A stretch of DNA of 64,000 bases from Neomegalonema sp. (GTDB taxonomy: Bacteria; Pseudomonadota; Alphaproteobacteria; Rhodobacterales; Rhodobacteraceae): contig JALEFY010000007.1 of the NCBI GenBank assembly GCA_022760435.1, forward strand, positions 62,001 to 126,000. The letters run 5' to 3'. The notes under the pieces were generated by a model that did not search any database, was not told where the DNA came from, and saw only the letters and a program-made list of their open reading frames with translations. Positions 1 through 8,751 of the stretch are shown one piece after another. Every line of letters starts with the position of its first letter. The first letter of the stretch is position 1. The position numbers were made by a program, and so were the translations under genes.

Positions 1-411
1 GCCGCCCGGCTCTCTCGGGTCGCTGGATGGATCGTCGTCGAGATCGGGCACAAACCTGCACAGGCGCATGAGCGTGCTCAACTGGCAAAAGCCGTTCAGC
101 AAGCCGCCCGCGGGCCGTTGGAGACCAACATCGCCTGCACCCGTATCTCCCCTTCATTGCGCCTGGTGGTCGGCAAGATCGACCGACTCGTCGATCGCGC
201 CTTGCGCATTCAGGCAATGATCGCCGGTGATTCTGCTGCAACGGTCGCTTGTGAGGACGAAATCGCGCAGATGGAGTTACCCATGGGCAACAAGAGCGGG
301 ATGGAGGCACCAGCGATGGCCGCATTTTCGTCCGATCTGTCGGCTCGCCCCTGGGCTGAAACGGCGACAAAAACCGGCGTTGTTGTCTCGCTGTTCCCCT
401 CAAGCTGTTGA
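1..411 (+). CDS. Hypothetical protein, C-terminal part (5' end outside window)
   Basis: Reading frame 1 is open from the first base to a TGA at 409-411, giving at least 136 residues with no stop, so the gene probably begins left of the window. The visible part starts AARLSRVAGWIVVEIGHKPA and contains the mildly amphipathic stretch RLVVGKIDRLVDRALRIQAM. I see no recognisable domain, signal peptide or membrane segment. It is followed by a 176-base gap and then the IalB-family gene on the same strand. It could be a chance open frame, because GC-rich DNA often leaves long frames open, but no competing long frame covers this stretch on the other strand. Confidence 0.4.
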   Translation, partial: AARLSRVAGWIVVEIGHKPAQAHERAQLAKAVQQAARGPLETNIACTRISPSLRLVVGKIDRLVDRALRIQAMIAGDSAATVACEDEIAQMELPMGNKSGMEAPAMAAFSSDLSARPWAETATKTGVVVSLFPSSC

Positions 412-446
412 TTTGGAAATCATCGCCCGTCGTCGCTGTCAACAAT

Positions 447-471
447 TTGACATGAGCTGCTCAATATTGAG
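447..471 (+). promoter_or_regulatory. Possible -35 element with a 12-bp palindrome upstream of the IalB-family gene
   Basis: A perfect TTGACA hexamer lies at 447-452. A perfect 12-base palindrome, CTCAATATTGAG, follows at 460-471, about where polymerase would bind. No good -10 hexamer lies 16-18 bases downstream of the TTGACA. The promoter reading is therefore weak, while the palindrome itself is directly visible and could be an operator. Confidence 0.25.
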
Positions 472-587
472 GCGACGAGAAGATGGCGCAGTTTTTATTT
501 AACGCGCCCTCAGTTGCGTTTCACGACGCTCGCTTGTAGGAGACATCAACGATATTCGCTCCGAATGACGAGACGAGAGGCAAGATT

Positions 588-1151
588 GTGAAGTCCGGAT
601 TTGCAAAGACGATCGCAGCGCGTTTGGCAAAAGCCGCCGCCGCTACGGCAACCGTGATCACCCTTTCCCTGATCGGTACGGGTGGCATGGCTCAGGCTCA
701 GGACGCGCTGGGCTCCAATGATCCTGTGCGCGAATCTCATGGCGCCTGGGAAGTGCGCTGCACCGAAGGCAGCGGCAAATGCTACATTCAGCAGATCTGG
801 AACAATGCCGAAGGCACGCCAGCGGTCGCGATCCGGATCAGCAAGCTGGCCACCCCGATCTCCTCGGGCAACGCCACCATCGTCGCCATGGGCAGCGTGA
901 TCACGCCGCTCGGTGTGTTCCTGCCCAACGGTCTTGGCCTGAAGGTGGATAGCGATACGCCGCAAGTCGCCCCCTTCGTGCGCTGCTTCCGTCTGGGCTG
1001 CGTTGCAGAGCCCCCGATCTCTGACACGCTGATCGAGAAATTCAAGGCTGGCTCGACCGCGACCTTCCTGGTGCGTGGCAATACCAGCGAGCCGCCGATC
1101 GAGGCACCGCTCTCACTGTCGGGCTTCACCGCGGCCTTTGACGCTCTGTAA
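588..1151 (+). CDS. Invasion-associated locus B (IalB) family exported protein
   Basis: This 187-residue protein has a long signal peptide: a basic start (MKSGFAKTIAARLAKAA), a hydrophobic stretch, and an AQA-type cleavage site near residue 38. The mature part has the IalB-family pattern: a W-x-V-x-C segment (GAWEVRCTEG), then a second Cys in GKCYIQQ, a VITPLGVFLP-like core and a late Cys pair in VRCFRLGCVA. The family occurs throughout alphaproteobacteria as small periplasmic proteins; despite the name, its molecular role is unclear. The start is the GTG at 588, supported by GAGAGG 8 bases upstream. No ATG in frame fits better. A hairpin terminator follows directly. Confidence 0.85.
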   Translation: MKSGFAKTIAARLAKAAAATATVITLSLIGTGGMAQAQDALGSNDPVRESHGAWEVRCTEGSGKCYIQQIWNNAEGTPAVAIRISKLATPISSGNATIVAMGSVITPLGVFLPNGLGLKVDSDTPQVAPFVRCFRLGCVAEPPISDTLIEKFKAGSTATFLVRGNTSEPPIEAPLSLSGFTAAFDAL

Positions 1152-1172
1152 GAGCGCACCTTTACCGAAACG

Positions 1173-1200
1173 AAAAAAGGGCCGAGCAGGCCCTTTTTTT
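1173..1200. terminator. Bidirectional intrinsic terminator between convergent genes
   Basis: AAAAAAGGGCC and GGCCCTTTTTTT form a perfect stem around a GAGCA loop. Each arm ends in an A/T run, so the hairpin can stop transcription from the IalB-family gene on the plus strand and from the glycosyltransferase gene on the minus strand. Confidence 0.9.
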
Positions 1201-1229
1201 ATGCGCGCGATCCGTGCCGGGCGCTGTCC

Positions 1230-3614
1230 TCAAGCTGGCAGAATGGACATGCGCTCGATGCCGATCGCGCGTGCGGCAAAGCGGGCATCCGAGCGAAGGC
1301 GAAGCTGAAAGATCACCTCGCCCGGCCGGGTAGAGGCTGGCAACACAGTCTCCCAAGTCCGGCGCTGCCCGGCGCGCAGTGTCACCGGCTCCAGCGCGTC
1401 GAAATCGCCCTCGTCAACGCTGATCTGCGGGGAAAACGCAAGGTCATCGGCTCCGGCACGCAGCTCCAGCACCAAACGCGCAGGGCCCTGCCCTGCCGCG
1501 AGCCGGAAGGCCAGAATCGCCTCGCCGCCCCCGACCGTCCACAGCGCTCCGGGATTGCGCGCCGCCCAGGCCGGGCCATGCATCACCCCTTCCTGCACGC
1601 ACAAATCCGGCCCGTAGCTTCGCGCGCCGAAATCAGCGCTGGTCCCCACCATCAGCAGAGGCGCCGCGCGCTCCGGGCTCAAGGGCTGACGGGCCACGGT
1701 ATTGAGCAGCGACAGCGTATCATCCGCGAGATCCTGCCAGTCGCGCAGCCGGGCCACCGCGCATTGCGCCTTAGCCTGCGCCAGCGCCTGCCGATCCATC
1801 GCCAGCGCCTCCACCGCTTGCGCCAGAGAGGCCGGATCGCGGGTCTCGAAATAGCGAACCGCTTCGCTGCCCGCCTCCACCAGCGCCGAATTGCGCGCCA
1901 CCAGCGCTGGCAAGCCGGCATTCAGGCTCTCGGTCACCGGCATTCCCCAGCCTTCATACTCCGAGGCCATCACCGAGAATTGCGCGTTCTCGTAGCACCA
2001 GGCCAGCTCTTCATCCGACAGATCGGTGAGCCAGAATACCGAGCCCTTCAGGCTCGGCGAATTGTCGAGATAATTGACCGCTTCCTCTTCGCGCCAGCCC
2101 GCACGACCCACCAGGACCAGCACCGGCGCCTTGTCGCCATGCTTGCCGATCAGGATCTCCCAGGCGCGGAAGATATCGATATGACGCTTGCGCGGCTCAA
2201 TCGAGCCAACGGTGAGCGCAAAGCCGCGTGCGCTCAACACGCTGTCGACGCGCGCATGCAAGCGCGGCTTCACCGATGCGCCCCCCAGCGAGGTCCGGGC
2301 ATTGAGCGGTGTTGCCTTGATCGGCGGCAAGGCAGCTTCCTCGCGGCCGCTGCCTTCGCTCAGAAAACGCGCGAGATCGCGGCCGGTATTCTCGGAATTG
2401 ACCAGAAACGCATCCGCAACCGTGGCCGAGGCAGCCAGCCAGCGGCCATACATATTCGGCATATCCGCAGAGCAGGTATCGGGCACGATCAGCGGGATGC
2501 AATCATGCACGAAAGGCACATAACGCAGCCCCTGACGCCGCTTGGCCGCCTTGATCGCCAGCGGCAAGCGCCAGGCCGACCAGGTCGCCCCGGGCACAAA
2601 CAGGATCGGCGCCTTGAGCGCGGCAAAATCCCCGCCCGAGGACCTGAGCACGGCATCCGCCGGTGCGCGCAGACGTTTGGGACCATGCCCGGCGCGCTGC
2701 TGCGCCTCGCTGATCAAGGCACGCAGAGCCTGCGGGTCCTTGAGCTCCCATTTGGCATCCACATCATTGAACATGGCGATATGGATGCGGTGCGGGCCCG
2801 GATTGTCCATGATCCCGAGCGCAATCTCCGCTTGCACGCGCTGGATGCCGGAGAAGAACCGCCGCACGCGCAGGAAATGGACCAGATCGGATAGATCGAT
2901 GACGATATCCGCCCCCTGTTCGGACGCAGCGGCTTGCAGAGAAGCACCCGCCCGAACCAGCGCGGCGGGCAGATCGGGGCGCTGTTCGGCGGCGCGCAAC
3001 TGGGTCCAGGGCTCGTGATCGTGGTGGATCTCCAGCGCATCGACTTCGCGATTGAGGATCTTGAGCAATTCACCGATCTTGTGGCGACGGCCATAGTCGC
3101 GGTGATGCAGGCGATAGGCCGCCTCTTGCGCTTGCAGCGCCTCTTCAAACTGATCACGCGCGCGCAGCAAGTGGCCATACTGGTCCCACAGATCGGCCAG
3201 ATGCGGCGCCAGATGCAAGCCGCGCTGATAGCAGGCGATGGCAAGCTCCGGCTTGGAAAACTCGAGATAGGTGCGGGCCAATGATGCCCATTCGCGCGCA
3301 ATCCCGCTGATCACGGGCCCTTGATCCCCCCGCGCCGGATCCATCGCCGCGCCGAGCAGCGCCGGTTCCTCGAACCCTGCTGCACGCTCGCGCCGCTTGA
3401 GCGCCTCCTGCGCCCGCATCAGCGTTGCCAGCGCTTCCTCGCGAAAGGCGAACTGACGCTGCGCCCTTGCCAGATCGAGCAGGCGATGGGTGTCCTGCGG
3501 GCTCACCGCCACCGCCAATCGGCGGGTCTGCGCCGACATACCGCGCCAGCCAAGCCGGGCAAAGCCCTTCGCATAAAGGGCAATCAACTGCGCACTGTGC
3601 TTGCGGATCTTCAT
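1230..3614 (-). CDS. TPR-repeat / GT4-type glycosyltransferase fusion protein
   Basis: This 794-residue protein combines three parts. About 200 N-terminal residues carry TPR-like helix pairs (for example PELAIACYQRGLHLAPHLAD). The middle and C-terminal half holds a GT-B fold glycosyltransferase of the GT4 type, with GSIEPRKRHIDIFRAWEIL and the nucleotide-sugar motif EGWGMPVTESLNAGLPALVA. A C-terminal tail of about 130 residues looks like a beta domain and has no recognised function. The start ATG at 3614 is preceded by GGAAAGA at good spacing; an open frame extends further upstream but lacks a ribosome site. The gene is divergent from cysNC, which supplies activated sulfate, so a role in making a modified surface glycan is possible but unproven. 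Confidence 0.8.
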   Translation of the reverse strand: MKIRKHSAQLIALYAKGFARLGWRGMSAQTRRLAVAVSPQDTHRLLDLARAQRQFAFREEALATLMRAQEALKRRERAAGFEEPALLGAAMDPARGDQGPVISGIAREWASLARTYLEFSKPELAIACYQRGLHLAPHLADLWDQYGHLLRARDQFEEALQAQEAAYRLHHRDYGRRHKIGELLKILNREVDALEIHHDHEPWTQLRAAEQRPDLPAALVRAGASLQAAASEQGADIVIDLSDLVHFLRVRRFFSGIQRVQAEIALGIMDNPGPHRIHIAMFNDVDAKWELKDPQALRALISEAQQRAGHGPKRLRAPADAVLRSSGGDFAALKAPILFVPGATWSAWRLPLAIKAAKRRQGLRYVPFVHDCIPLIVPDTCSADMPNMYGRWLAASATVADAFLVNSENTGRDLARFLSEGSGREEAALPPIKATPLNARTSLGGASVKPRLHARVDSVLSARGFALTVGSIEPRKRHIDIFRAWEILIGKHGDKAPVLVLVGRAGWREEEAVNYLDNSPSLKGSVFWLTDLSDEELAWCYENAQFSVMASEYEGWGMPVTESLNAGLPALVARNSALVEAGSEAVRYFETRDPASLAQAVEALAMDRQALAQAKAQCAVARLRDWQDLADDTLSLLNTVARQPLSPERAAPLLMVGTSADFGARSYGPDLCVQEGVMHGPAWAARNPGALWTVGGGEAILAFRLAAGQGPARLVLELRAGADDLAFSPQISVDEGDFDALEPVTLRAGQRRTWETVLPASTRPGEVIFQLRLRSDARFAARAIGIERMSILPA

Positions 3615-3910
3615 GATAGTCTTTCCGTCGCTGACGCAACGCCCCCTAGCATCGCCTTGCGCGGAAGGCCAGTTCCTCGAGCCAGAAATCCGACAGGGGC
3701 GGCACAGCGCATAAAAAAGCGTAAACATTCGGATGATTGCATCTCGAACACAACAATGCGGGTGTCTCTGGACATCGCGTCGACGCTGATCTAACCCACA
3801 TCACCAACCGGGCCGAAGGTCCCCATCGCCCGTCCTGCTCCCTGCCCGGCGGCATTTTGCGCCGCGGGAAGCTCCCCCCAGACAGGCGCCAAGCTGCGTA
3901 AAGGAACACC
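3615..3910. other. Divergent intergenic region, glycosyltransferase / cysNC
   Basis: This 296-base gap separates two divergent genes and must carry both promoters. It holds the ribosome sites of both (GGAAAGA on the minus strand, AAAGGA before 3911). I found no convincing -35/-10 pair, no repeat and no small gene. There is no cysD-like reading frame here. Confidence 0.6.
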
Positions 3911-5824
3911 ATGGCTCACCAGGATTCTCTGATTGCCAATGATATCGAAGCCTATCTGAATGCGCAGGAGCACAAGTCCCTGCTGCGTTTCATCACCTGC
4001 GGCTCGGTGGATGATGGCAAATCGACCCTAATCGGGCGCTTGCTCTATGAGAGCAAGCTGATCTTCGAGGACCAGTTGGCCTCGCTGGAAGCGGACTCCA
4101 AGAAGATGGGGACGCAAGGCGAGCAGATCGACTTCGCGCTGCTGGTCGATGGGCTGGCCGCCGAGCGCGAGCAGGGCATCACCATCGATGTCGCCTATCG
4201 CTTCTTCTCGACGGAGAAGCGCAAGTTCATCGTCGCTGATACGCCCGGGCATGAGCAATACACCCGCAACATGGCCACCGGCGCCTCGACCGCCGATCTG
4301 GCGGTGGTGATGATCGATGCGCGCAAGGGCGTGCTGACCCAGACCCGGCGCCACAGCTATATCGTGTCGCTGCTCGGCATCCGCGATGTCGTGCTCTGCG
4401 TGAACAAGATGGACCTGATCGGCTATGATCGCGCTAGTTTTGAGGCGATCCGGGACGAGTATCTCGCCTTTGCCAGCTCCCTGGGCATCGAGCGCGTCAC
4501 TGCCATTCCGGTCTCGGCTCTGGCGGGCGACAATGTGATCGAACAGAGCGCGCGAACCGACTGGTATCACGGCCCGACCCTGATGGCGCATCTTGAGAGC
4601 GTGCCGGTGCGCGGGCTCGATACCCAGGCGCCATTTCGGATGCCGGTGCAATGGGTGAGCCGGCCCAATCTCGATTTTCGCGGCTTTGCCGGGCTCATCG
4701 CCAGCGGCACGGTCAAACCGGGTGACCGTGTGAAGGCGCTGCCCTCGGGGCGCGAGAGCTCCATCACCCGCATCGTCACCCAAGATGGGGATCTGGAGCG
4801 GGCCCAGGCAGGGCAGGCCGTCACCCTCACCCTTGCCGATGAGATCGATATCTCGCGCGGAGCGGTGATCGCCGAAGCGTCAGCCCCGCCCGAAGCCGCC
4901 GATCAGTTTCAGGTCCACCTGATCTGGATGGACGAGAATGCGATGCTGCCCGGGCGGCCCTACATCCTCAAATCCGGTACTGTGCAGGCGGGGGCGACCA
5001 TCACCCGCCCCAAGCACAAGATCAATGTCAACACGCTGGAGGAACTCGCGGCTCAGACCCTCGAGCTCAACGAGATCGGCGTTTGCAACATCTCGCTTGA
5101 TCGCGATATCGCCTTTGAGCCCTACAAGGCCAACCGCGCCCTTGGCAGCTTCATCCTCATCGACCGGCTGACCAATCGCACCGTCGGTGCCGGGATGATC
5201 GATTTCGCCCTGCGGCGTGCGTCGAACATCCATGTGCAGGCGCTCGATATCGACAAGAATGCCCGCGCGCAGTCCAAGGGACAAAAGCCGGTGGTGCTCT
5301 GGTTCACCGGCCTGTCAGGTGCCGGGAAATCGACGATCGCCAATATTCTCGAGCAGCGCCTTCACGCTCTGGGCAAGCACACCGCCTTGCTCGACGGCGA
5401 CAATGTGCGCCATGGCCTGAACCGCGACCTCGGCTTCACCGATGCGGATCGGGTCGAGAATATCCGCCGCGTCGCCGAAGTTTCAAAGCTGATGGTCGAG
5501 GCCGGGCTGATCACCCTGGTTTCCTTCATTTCGCCCTTCCGCTCGGAGCGAGCGATGGCCCGCGCCATGGTGGAGGCGGAAGAGTTCATCGAGATCCATG
5601 TGGATACGCCGCTTGACGTCGCCGAAAAGCGCGATGTGAAAGGGCTCTATGCCAAGGCGCGCCGCGGGGAGATCAAGAATTTCACCGGGATCGATAGCCC
5701 GTACGAGCCGCCAGAGACGCCGGAAATCCGCGTCAACACCGCGCAAATGAGCGCCGAAGAGGCCGCAGAGGCGATCCTCAAGCAATTGCGCGAGCGCGGT
5801 ATTCTCGAAAGCGCGGGCGTCTGA
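3911..5824 (+). CDS. cysNC: Bifunctional sulfate adenylyltransferase subunit 1 / adenylylsulfate kinase (CysN-CysC, NodQ type)
   Basis: This is a 637-residue fusion. Residues 1 to about 440 form an EF-Tu-like GTPase: P-loop GSVDDGKST at 31-39, DTPGH at 110-114 and NKMD at 164-167. Residues from about 455 form APS kinase, with P-loop GLSGAGKST at 467-475. With CysD, CysN makes adenylylsulfate from ATP and sulfate using GTP hydrolysis. The CysC part phosphorylates it to PAPS, used for sulfate reduction or sulfotransfer. CysN needs CysD for adenylyl transfer, yet no cysD precedes the gene, unlike the usual cysD-cysN order. AAAGGA lies 7 bases before the ATG. Confidence 0.95.
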   Translation: MAHQDSLIANDIEAYLNAQEHKSLLRFITCGSVDDGKSTLIGRLLYESKLIFEDQLASLEADSKKMGTQGEQIDFALLVDGLAAEREQGITIDVAYRFFSTEKRKFIVADTPGHEQYTRNMATGASTADLAVVMIDARKGVLTQTRRHSYIVSLLGIRDVVLCVNKMDLIGYDRASFEAIRDEYLAFASSLGIERVTAIPVSALAGDNVIEQSARTDWYHGPTLMAHLESVPVRGLDTQAPFRMPVQWVSRPNLDFRGFAGLIASGTVKPGDRVKALPSGRESSITRIVTQDGDLERAQAGQAVTLTLADEIDISRGAVIAEASAPPEAADQFQVHLIWMDENAMLPGRPYILKSGTVQAGATITRPKHKINVNTLEELAAQTLELNEIGVCNISLDRDIAFEPYKANRALGSFILIDRLTNRTVGAGMIDFALRRASNIHVQALDIDKNARAQSKGQKPVVLWFTGLSGAGKSTIANILEQRLHALGKHTALLDGDNVRHGLNRDLGFTDADRVENIRRVAEVSKLMVEAGLITLVSFISPFRSERAMARAMVEAEEFIEIHVDTPLDVAEKRDVKGLYAKARRGEIKNFTGIDSPYEPPETPEIRVNTAQMSAEEAAEAILKQLRERGILESAGV

Positions 5825-5843
5825 GCGCTTGAAGATGAAAACC

Positions 5844-5873
5844 TGCCCCGGCCAGCATCAGCAAGCCGGGGCA
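5844..5873. terminator. Hairpin between convergent cysNC and M48 protease genes
   Basis: TGCCCCGGC and GCCGGGGCA form a perfect 9-bp stem around a 12-base loop, between two convergent genes. There is no T run, so its activity as an intrinsic terminator is uncertain. Confidence 0.45.
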
Positions 5874-5880
5874 TGCGCGA

Positions 5881-6729
5881 TCAAAGTCGGTTCAGAACCT
5901 TCTGGCGATAGATCGCCGTGCCGACATCGCCCTTCTCGGCCCCCTCCTGACGCGCCCGTTTGCGCAGGGTATCAAGACGCTCGGTGCTCATCGGGTGGGT
6001 GCTGAGGAAGAAATTGGCGATCTCACTTTGCTGGCCACCGGCCTCAGCAAGCCTCAGGAACGCCTTCGACCCCTCGGCGCCGCTATACCCGGCCCCTTTG
6101 AGATAGTCGAACCCGACCTGATCGGCCTGACGCTCCTGATCACGGCTGAAGCTGTTATAAGCGGTCTTGATTGCCAGACCGGCACCGATCTGCCCGAGCT
6201 GACCGCCGACACCGCCGCCAAGAACCGCGCCGACAAGCACACCGGCAACCTGGCTCGCAGCATTGGCCTGAGCCGCGGCACGCTGCCCCTGCTCGATATG
6301 GCCGACATCGATATGGGCAAATTCATGCCCCATGACCATCGCGAGCTCAGCTTCGCTTTCCAGGATCTTCAACAATCCGGTGTGGAAATAAACATAGCCG
6401 CCGCCCGTGGTGAAGGCGTTCGGCACATCGTCTTTCAGGATCCGCAGCTTGATCGGGAAGGAGGCCGGCGGGCGCTGCGCCTCGATCCGCTTGGTGATCG
6501 TGCCCAGATAGTTCAGCATCACCGGATCGGTGAGTTGCTCGCGCTCTTGCAGGATCTGCGCATCGAACTTGCGCGCTTGCGAGAGCTCCTGCTCGGCATA
6601 GGACGAATTCGCCCCGCCGGTATTGCGCACCTCCCCGGTGCTCGCGCAACCGGCCACTCCAAGCAGCGCCACCAGCACCGCGCCTTTCAGGCTGCACGGC
6701 CCGATCACTTTCGTCATCCGATTCAACAT
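5881..6729 (-). CDS. M48-family zinc metalloprotease lipoprotein
   Basis: This 282-residue protein starts with a lipoprotein signal ending in the lipobox VAGC, with Cys28 as the likely lipidated residue. The zinc-protease motif HEFAH lies at 135-139, and RQADQVGFDYL supplies the usual third-ligand region. The length and layout resemble BepA/LoiP-type periplasmic proteases that remove misfolded outer-membrane proteins, but substrates cannot be read from sequence. The ATG at 6729 was chosen because GGAGG lies six bases upstream; earlier in-frame ATGs (from 6828) lack this site. The gene converges on cysNC and has no close neighbour in the same direction upstream. Confidence 0.88.
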   Translation of the reverse strand: MLNRMTKVIGPCSLKGAVLVALLGVAGCASTGEVRNTGGANSSYAEQELSQARKFDAQILQEREQLTDPVMLNYLGTITKRIEAQRPPASFPIKLRILKDDVPNAFTTGGGYVYFHTGLLKILESEAELAMVMGHEFAHIDVGHIEQGQRAAAQANAASQVAGVLVGAVLGGGVGGQLGQIGAGLAIKTAYNSFSRDQERQADQVGFDYLKGAGYSGAEGSKAFLRLAEAGGQQSEIANFFLSTHPMSTERLDTLRKRARQEGAEKGDVGTAIYRQKVLNRL

Positions 6730-6868
6730 GCTCATCCTCCCACTTGCAAATCTTCCGATCATCCCCCGAGCGCGACCGCGAAACGGACGCACGCGCTCAA
6801 TCTTAGCGCCGATCACCGCGCCGGACAAATACCGAACCGGGTCACGCCCCCTTTTACGCTCACAAGCG

Positions 6869-7753
6869 CTAGCCCCAAGGCTTGCCAGCGGTGAGACGAT
6901 TGACGAAATCCGGCGAAAGCGAATAGGTACGGCTTCGCAGAAAGGTCATCATCTCCTCGGGCTTTTGGTGAAAGGGCCGCAGCGCCGTTTGCTGGATCGG
7001 CTCGCCAATGGTGACGCTGACCGGTTTGCGGATCTGCCGGTCGAACTCATTGACAAACAGCGCCAGGCGCAAGGTCTCCGAGACGTGGCAGGCAATCTGG
7101 AACAGGCGACTGTTCTGACCGTGAAAAAAGATCGGCGTGACTTGCGCATCCGACAGTTTGATCAAGCTCGCGGTGAAGGTTTTCCAATGCGCATCAAAGG
7201 CGGGTTTGTGCAGTTTGCGACTGGCTGAAACCGTCCCGGCCGGAAACATCGCAATACAGCCGCCATCGCGCAAATGCGCAATCGCCGCCCGGCGCGTGCG
7301 GATATTCGTCTGCATCGCCGCGCGCGTCGGCTCGCGGTCGATCGGCAAGACGTGGTCCATGATCTCGGGCGCCTGCACCAGCCACTCATTGGCCAGGATC
7401 TTGAAGTCGGGCCGCGCACGGGCGACGATCATGCTGAACGCGAAACCATCGAGAATGCCAAAAGGGTGATTGGCCACGCAAACCAGCGGCCCGGTCTTCG
7501 GGATCCCCTCGAGCCCAACGCCGTGCAGATCCAGTTGCAGATCAAACTGTTCCCAAACCGCATCCCAGAAGTTCTTTCCCTCGCTCAACCGTTCGGGATA
7601 GCTGAGCAGGCTACGGATCAGCCGCTTTCGCCCGGAAAGGTTCTCAATCCCGCGAATGACCGCCCGCCCGGCGCGTGTCTCCGCGCATCGGGCATAGGAC
7701 AAGGTATCGGGATCGATGGGCACTGAGTTTGACATCTTGGCTGCGTCTTGCAT
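6869..7753 (-). CDS. PlsC-like lysophospholipid acyltransferase family protein (paralogue 1)
   Basis: This protein of about 294 residues has the glycerophospholipid acyltransferase motif NHPFGILDG, which is the NHx4D active site, followed by FPAGTVSASRKL, the FPEGT-like motif 3. The family transfers fatty acyl groups to lysophospholipids or related acceptors at the membrane. The gene lies 37 bases downstream of a clear paralogue and both follow alaS, so they are probably co-transcribed. The start is uncertain: GTG 7768, ATG 7753 and ATG 7735 are all possible. ATG 7753 has AGGTGA 11 bases upstream. Two copies of an 18-base repeat cover these candidate starts. Confidence 0.82.
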   Translation of the reverse strand: MQDAAKMSNSVPIDPDTLSYARCAETRAGRAVIRGIENLSGRKRLIRSLLSYPERLSEGKNFWDAVWEQFDLQLDLHGVGLEGIPKTGPLVCVANHPFGILDGFAFSMIVARARPDFKILANEWLVQAPEIMDHVLPIDREPTRAAMQTNIRTRRAAIAHLRDGGCIAMFPAGTVSASRKLHKPAFDAHWKTFTASLIKLSDAQVTPIFFHGQNSRLFQIACHVSETLRLALFVNEFDRQIRKPVSVTIGEPIQQTALRPFHQKPEEMMTFLRSRTYSLSPDFVNRLTAGKPWG

Positions 7754-7768
7754 CTTGGCTGCGTTCAC
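7733..7768. repeat. Two-copy 18-bp tandem repeat over the start region of an acyltransferase gene
   Basis: Units at 7733-7750 and 7751-7768 share CATCTTGGCTGCGT. On the minus strand each unit contains GCAGCCAAGATG, so duplication has created a second in-frame ATG. The unit length is a multiple of three and keeps the frame. Confidence 0.75.
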
Positions 7769-7790
7769 CTAACGAGATCCATTGCGAGGA

Positions 7791-8714
7791 TCATGGCCAA
7801 CGGGGTCCAACCGGCGGCCCAAGATCCGGCGGCGATGCCTGCTCGAGCGGCTGGGGCGACAAGGCATAGGTCTTCGCCCTCAGAAATGCCATGAGATGCA
7901 TCGGTTCCCGACCATACTGCTCAATTTCCGCTTGGGGAATAGGTTTTCCGATCACGACACGCACCGGCTGGCCGATTCGGCGCCAGAATTCGTGAATATG
8001 AAGCCCATAGCGAAATGCCGGGGTGAGACGCCCCGCCGCCTCGAACAAGGTAGAGTTGCGCCCGTCGAAAAAGACCGGGATCACGGGCGCCGAGGTCGCG
8101 GATATCAGCTTGGCGGCAAAGGGCTTCCATTCCGGATCGAACGGGTACCCAAAGGCGCGCTGCGCCGATGAAACCGCCCCACCGGGGAAGATCGAAACAG
8201 CGCCGCCACCGCGAAGATAAGCCATCGCCTCTTTACGCATGGCGATATTGCGCGAGACTGCGGCTTTCTCTTCGGCAAAATCGACCGGCAGAATATGCGG
8301 CGCAAGTTCGGGCGCTTGCGCGAAAACGGAATTGGCCATGATCTTGAAATCGGGGCGCCGATCATGGAGCAATTTGCCGATCGCCATGCCATCAAGAATG
8401 CCGAACGGATGATTGGACAGCAGGATGACCGGCCCATGCGCCGGGATCGTCTCTATCGGCTCGCCCAATTGCTCGAAGGAAAGGCCGTAGCGCTTCCAAA
8501 CGACATCCCAAATCGGGGTGCCCGCGGCGACATCGGCATCATACCCCCAAAGACGATAAAGCACGGGCAGCCGACCGGTCAGGTTCTCGGTCACCCGAAC
8601 CAACCATTGCCCTGCCTTGCTCCGCGCGCTCAAGGCATAGGACATATCGCGAGGATTGATCGACGCGGCACCTTCCTGCGCTGCCTCCAAGGCTTCTTCG
8701 GGTTCAGCCTGCAT
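7791..8714 (-). CDS. PlsC-like lysophospholipid acyltransferase family protein (paralogue 2)
   Basis: This 307-residue protein carries the same motifs as its downstream neighbour: NHPFGILDGMAIG (active site NHx4D) and IFPGGAVSSAQRAFG. Both share the flanking RPDFKI segment and an ending of the type FLRxxTYxLSP, so they arose by tandem duplication. In this copy motif 3 is FPGG rather than FPAG. The likely role is membrane lipid acyl transfer. The ATG at 8714 has AAGG eight bases upstream; the longer open frame to 8900 runs into alaS and is rejected. The gene begins 37 bases after the alaS stop. Confidence 0.82.
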   Translation of the reverse strand: MQAEPEEALEAAQEGAASINPRDMSYALSARSKAGQWLVRVTENLTGRLPVLYRLWGYDADVAAGTPIWDVVWKRYGLSFEQLGEPIETIPAHGPVILLSNHPFGILDGMAIGKLLHDRRPDFKIMANSVFAQAPELAPHILPVDFAEEKAAVSRNIAMRKEAMAYLRGGGAVSIFPGGAVSSAQRAFGYPFDPEWKPFAAKLISATSAPVIPVFFDGRNSTLFEAAGRLTPAFRYGLHIHEFWRRIGQPVRVVIGKPIPQAEIEQYGREPMHLMAFLRAKTYALSPQPLEQASPPDLGPPVGPRWP

Positions 8715-8751
8715 CCGCGCCGCCTTTAGGGATGGAACTGAAAACCATGGC

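Noticed and set aside
1578-2894. A 438-codon plus-strand frame
   Set aside because: It lies fully antisense to the TPR-glycosyltransferase, whose motifs and ribosome site are clear.
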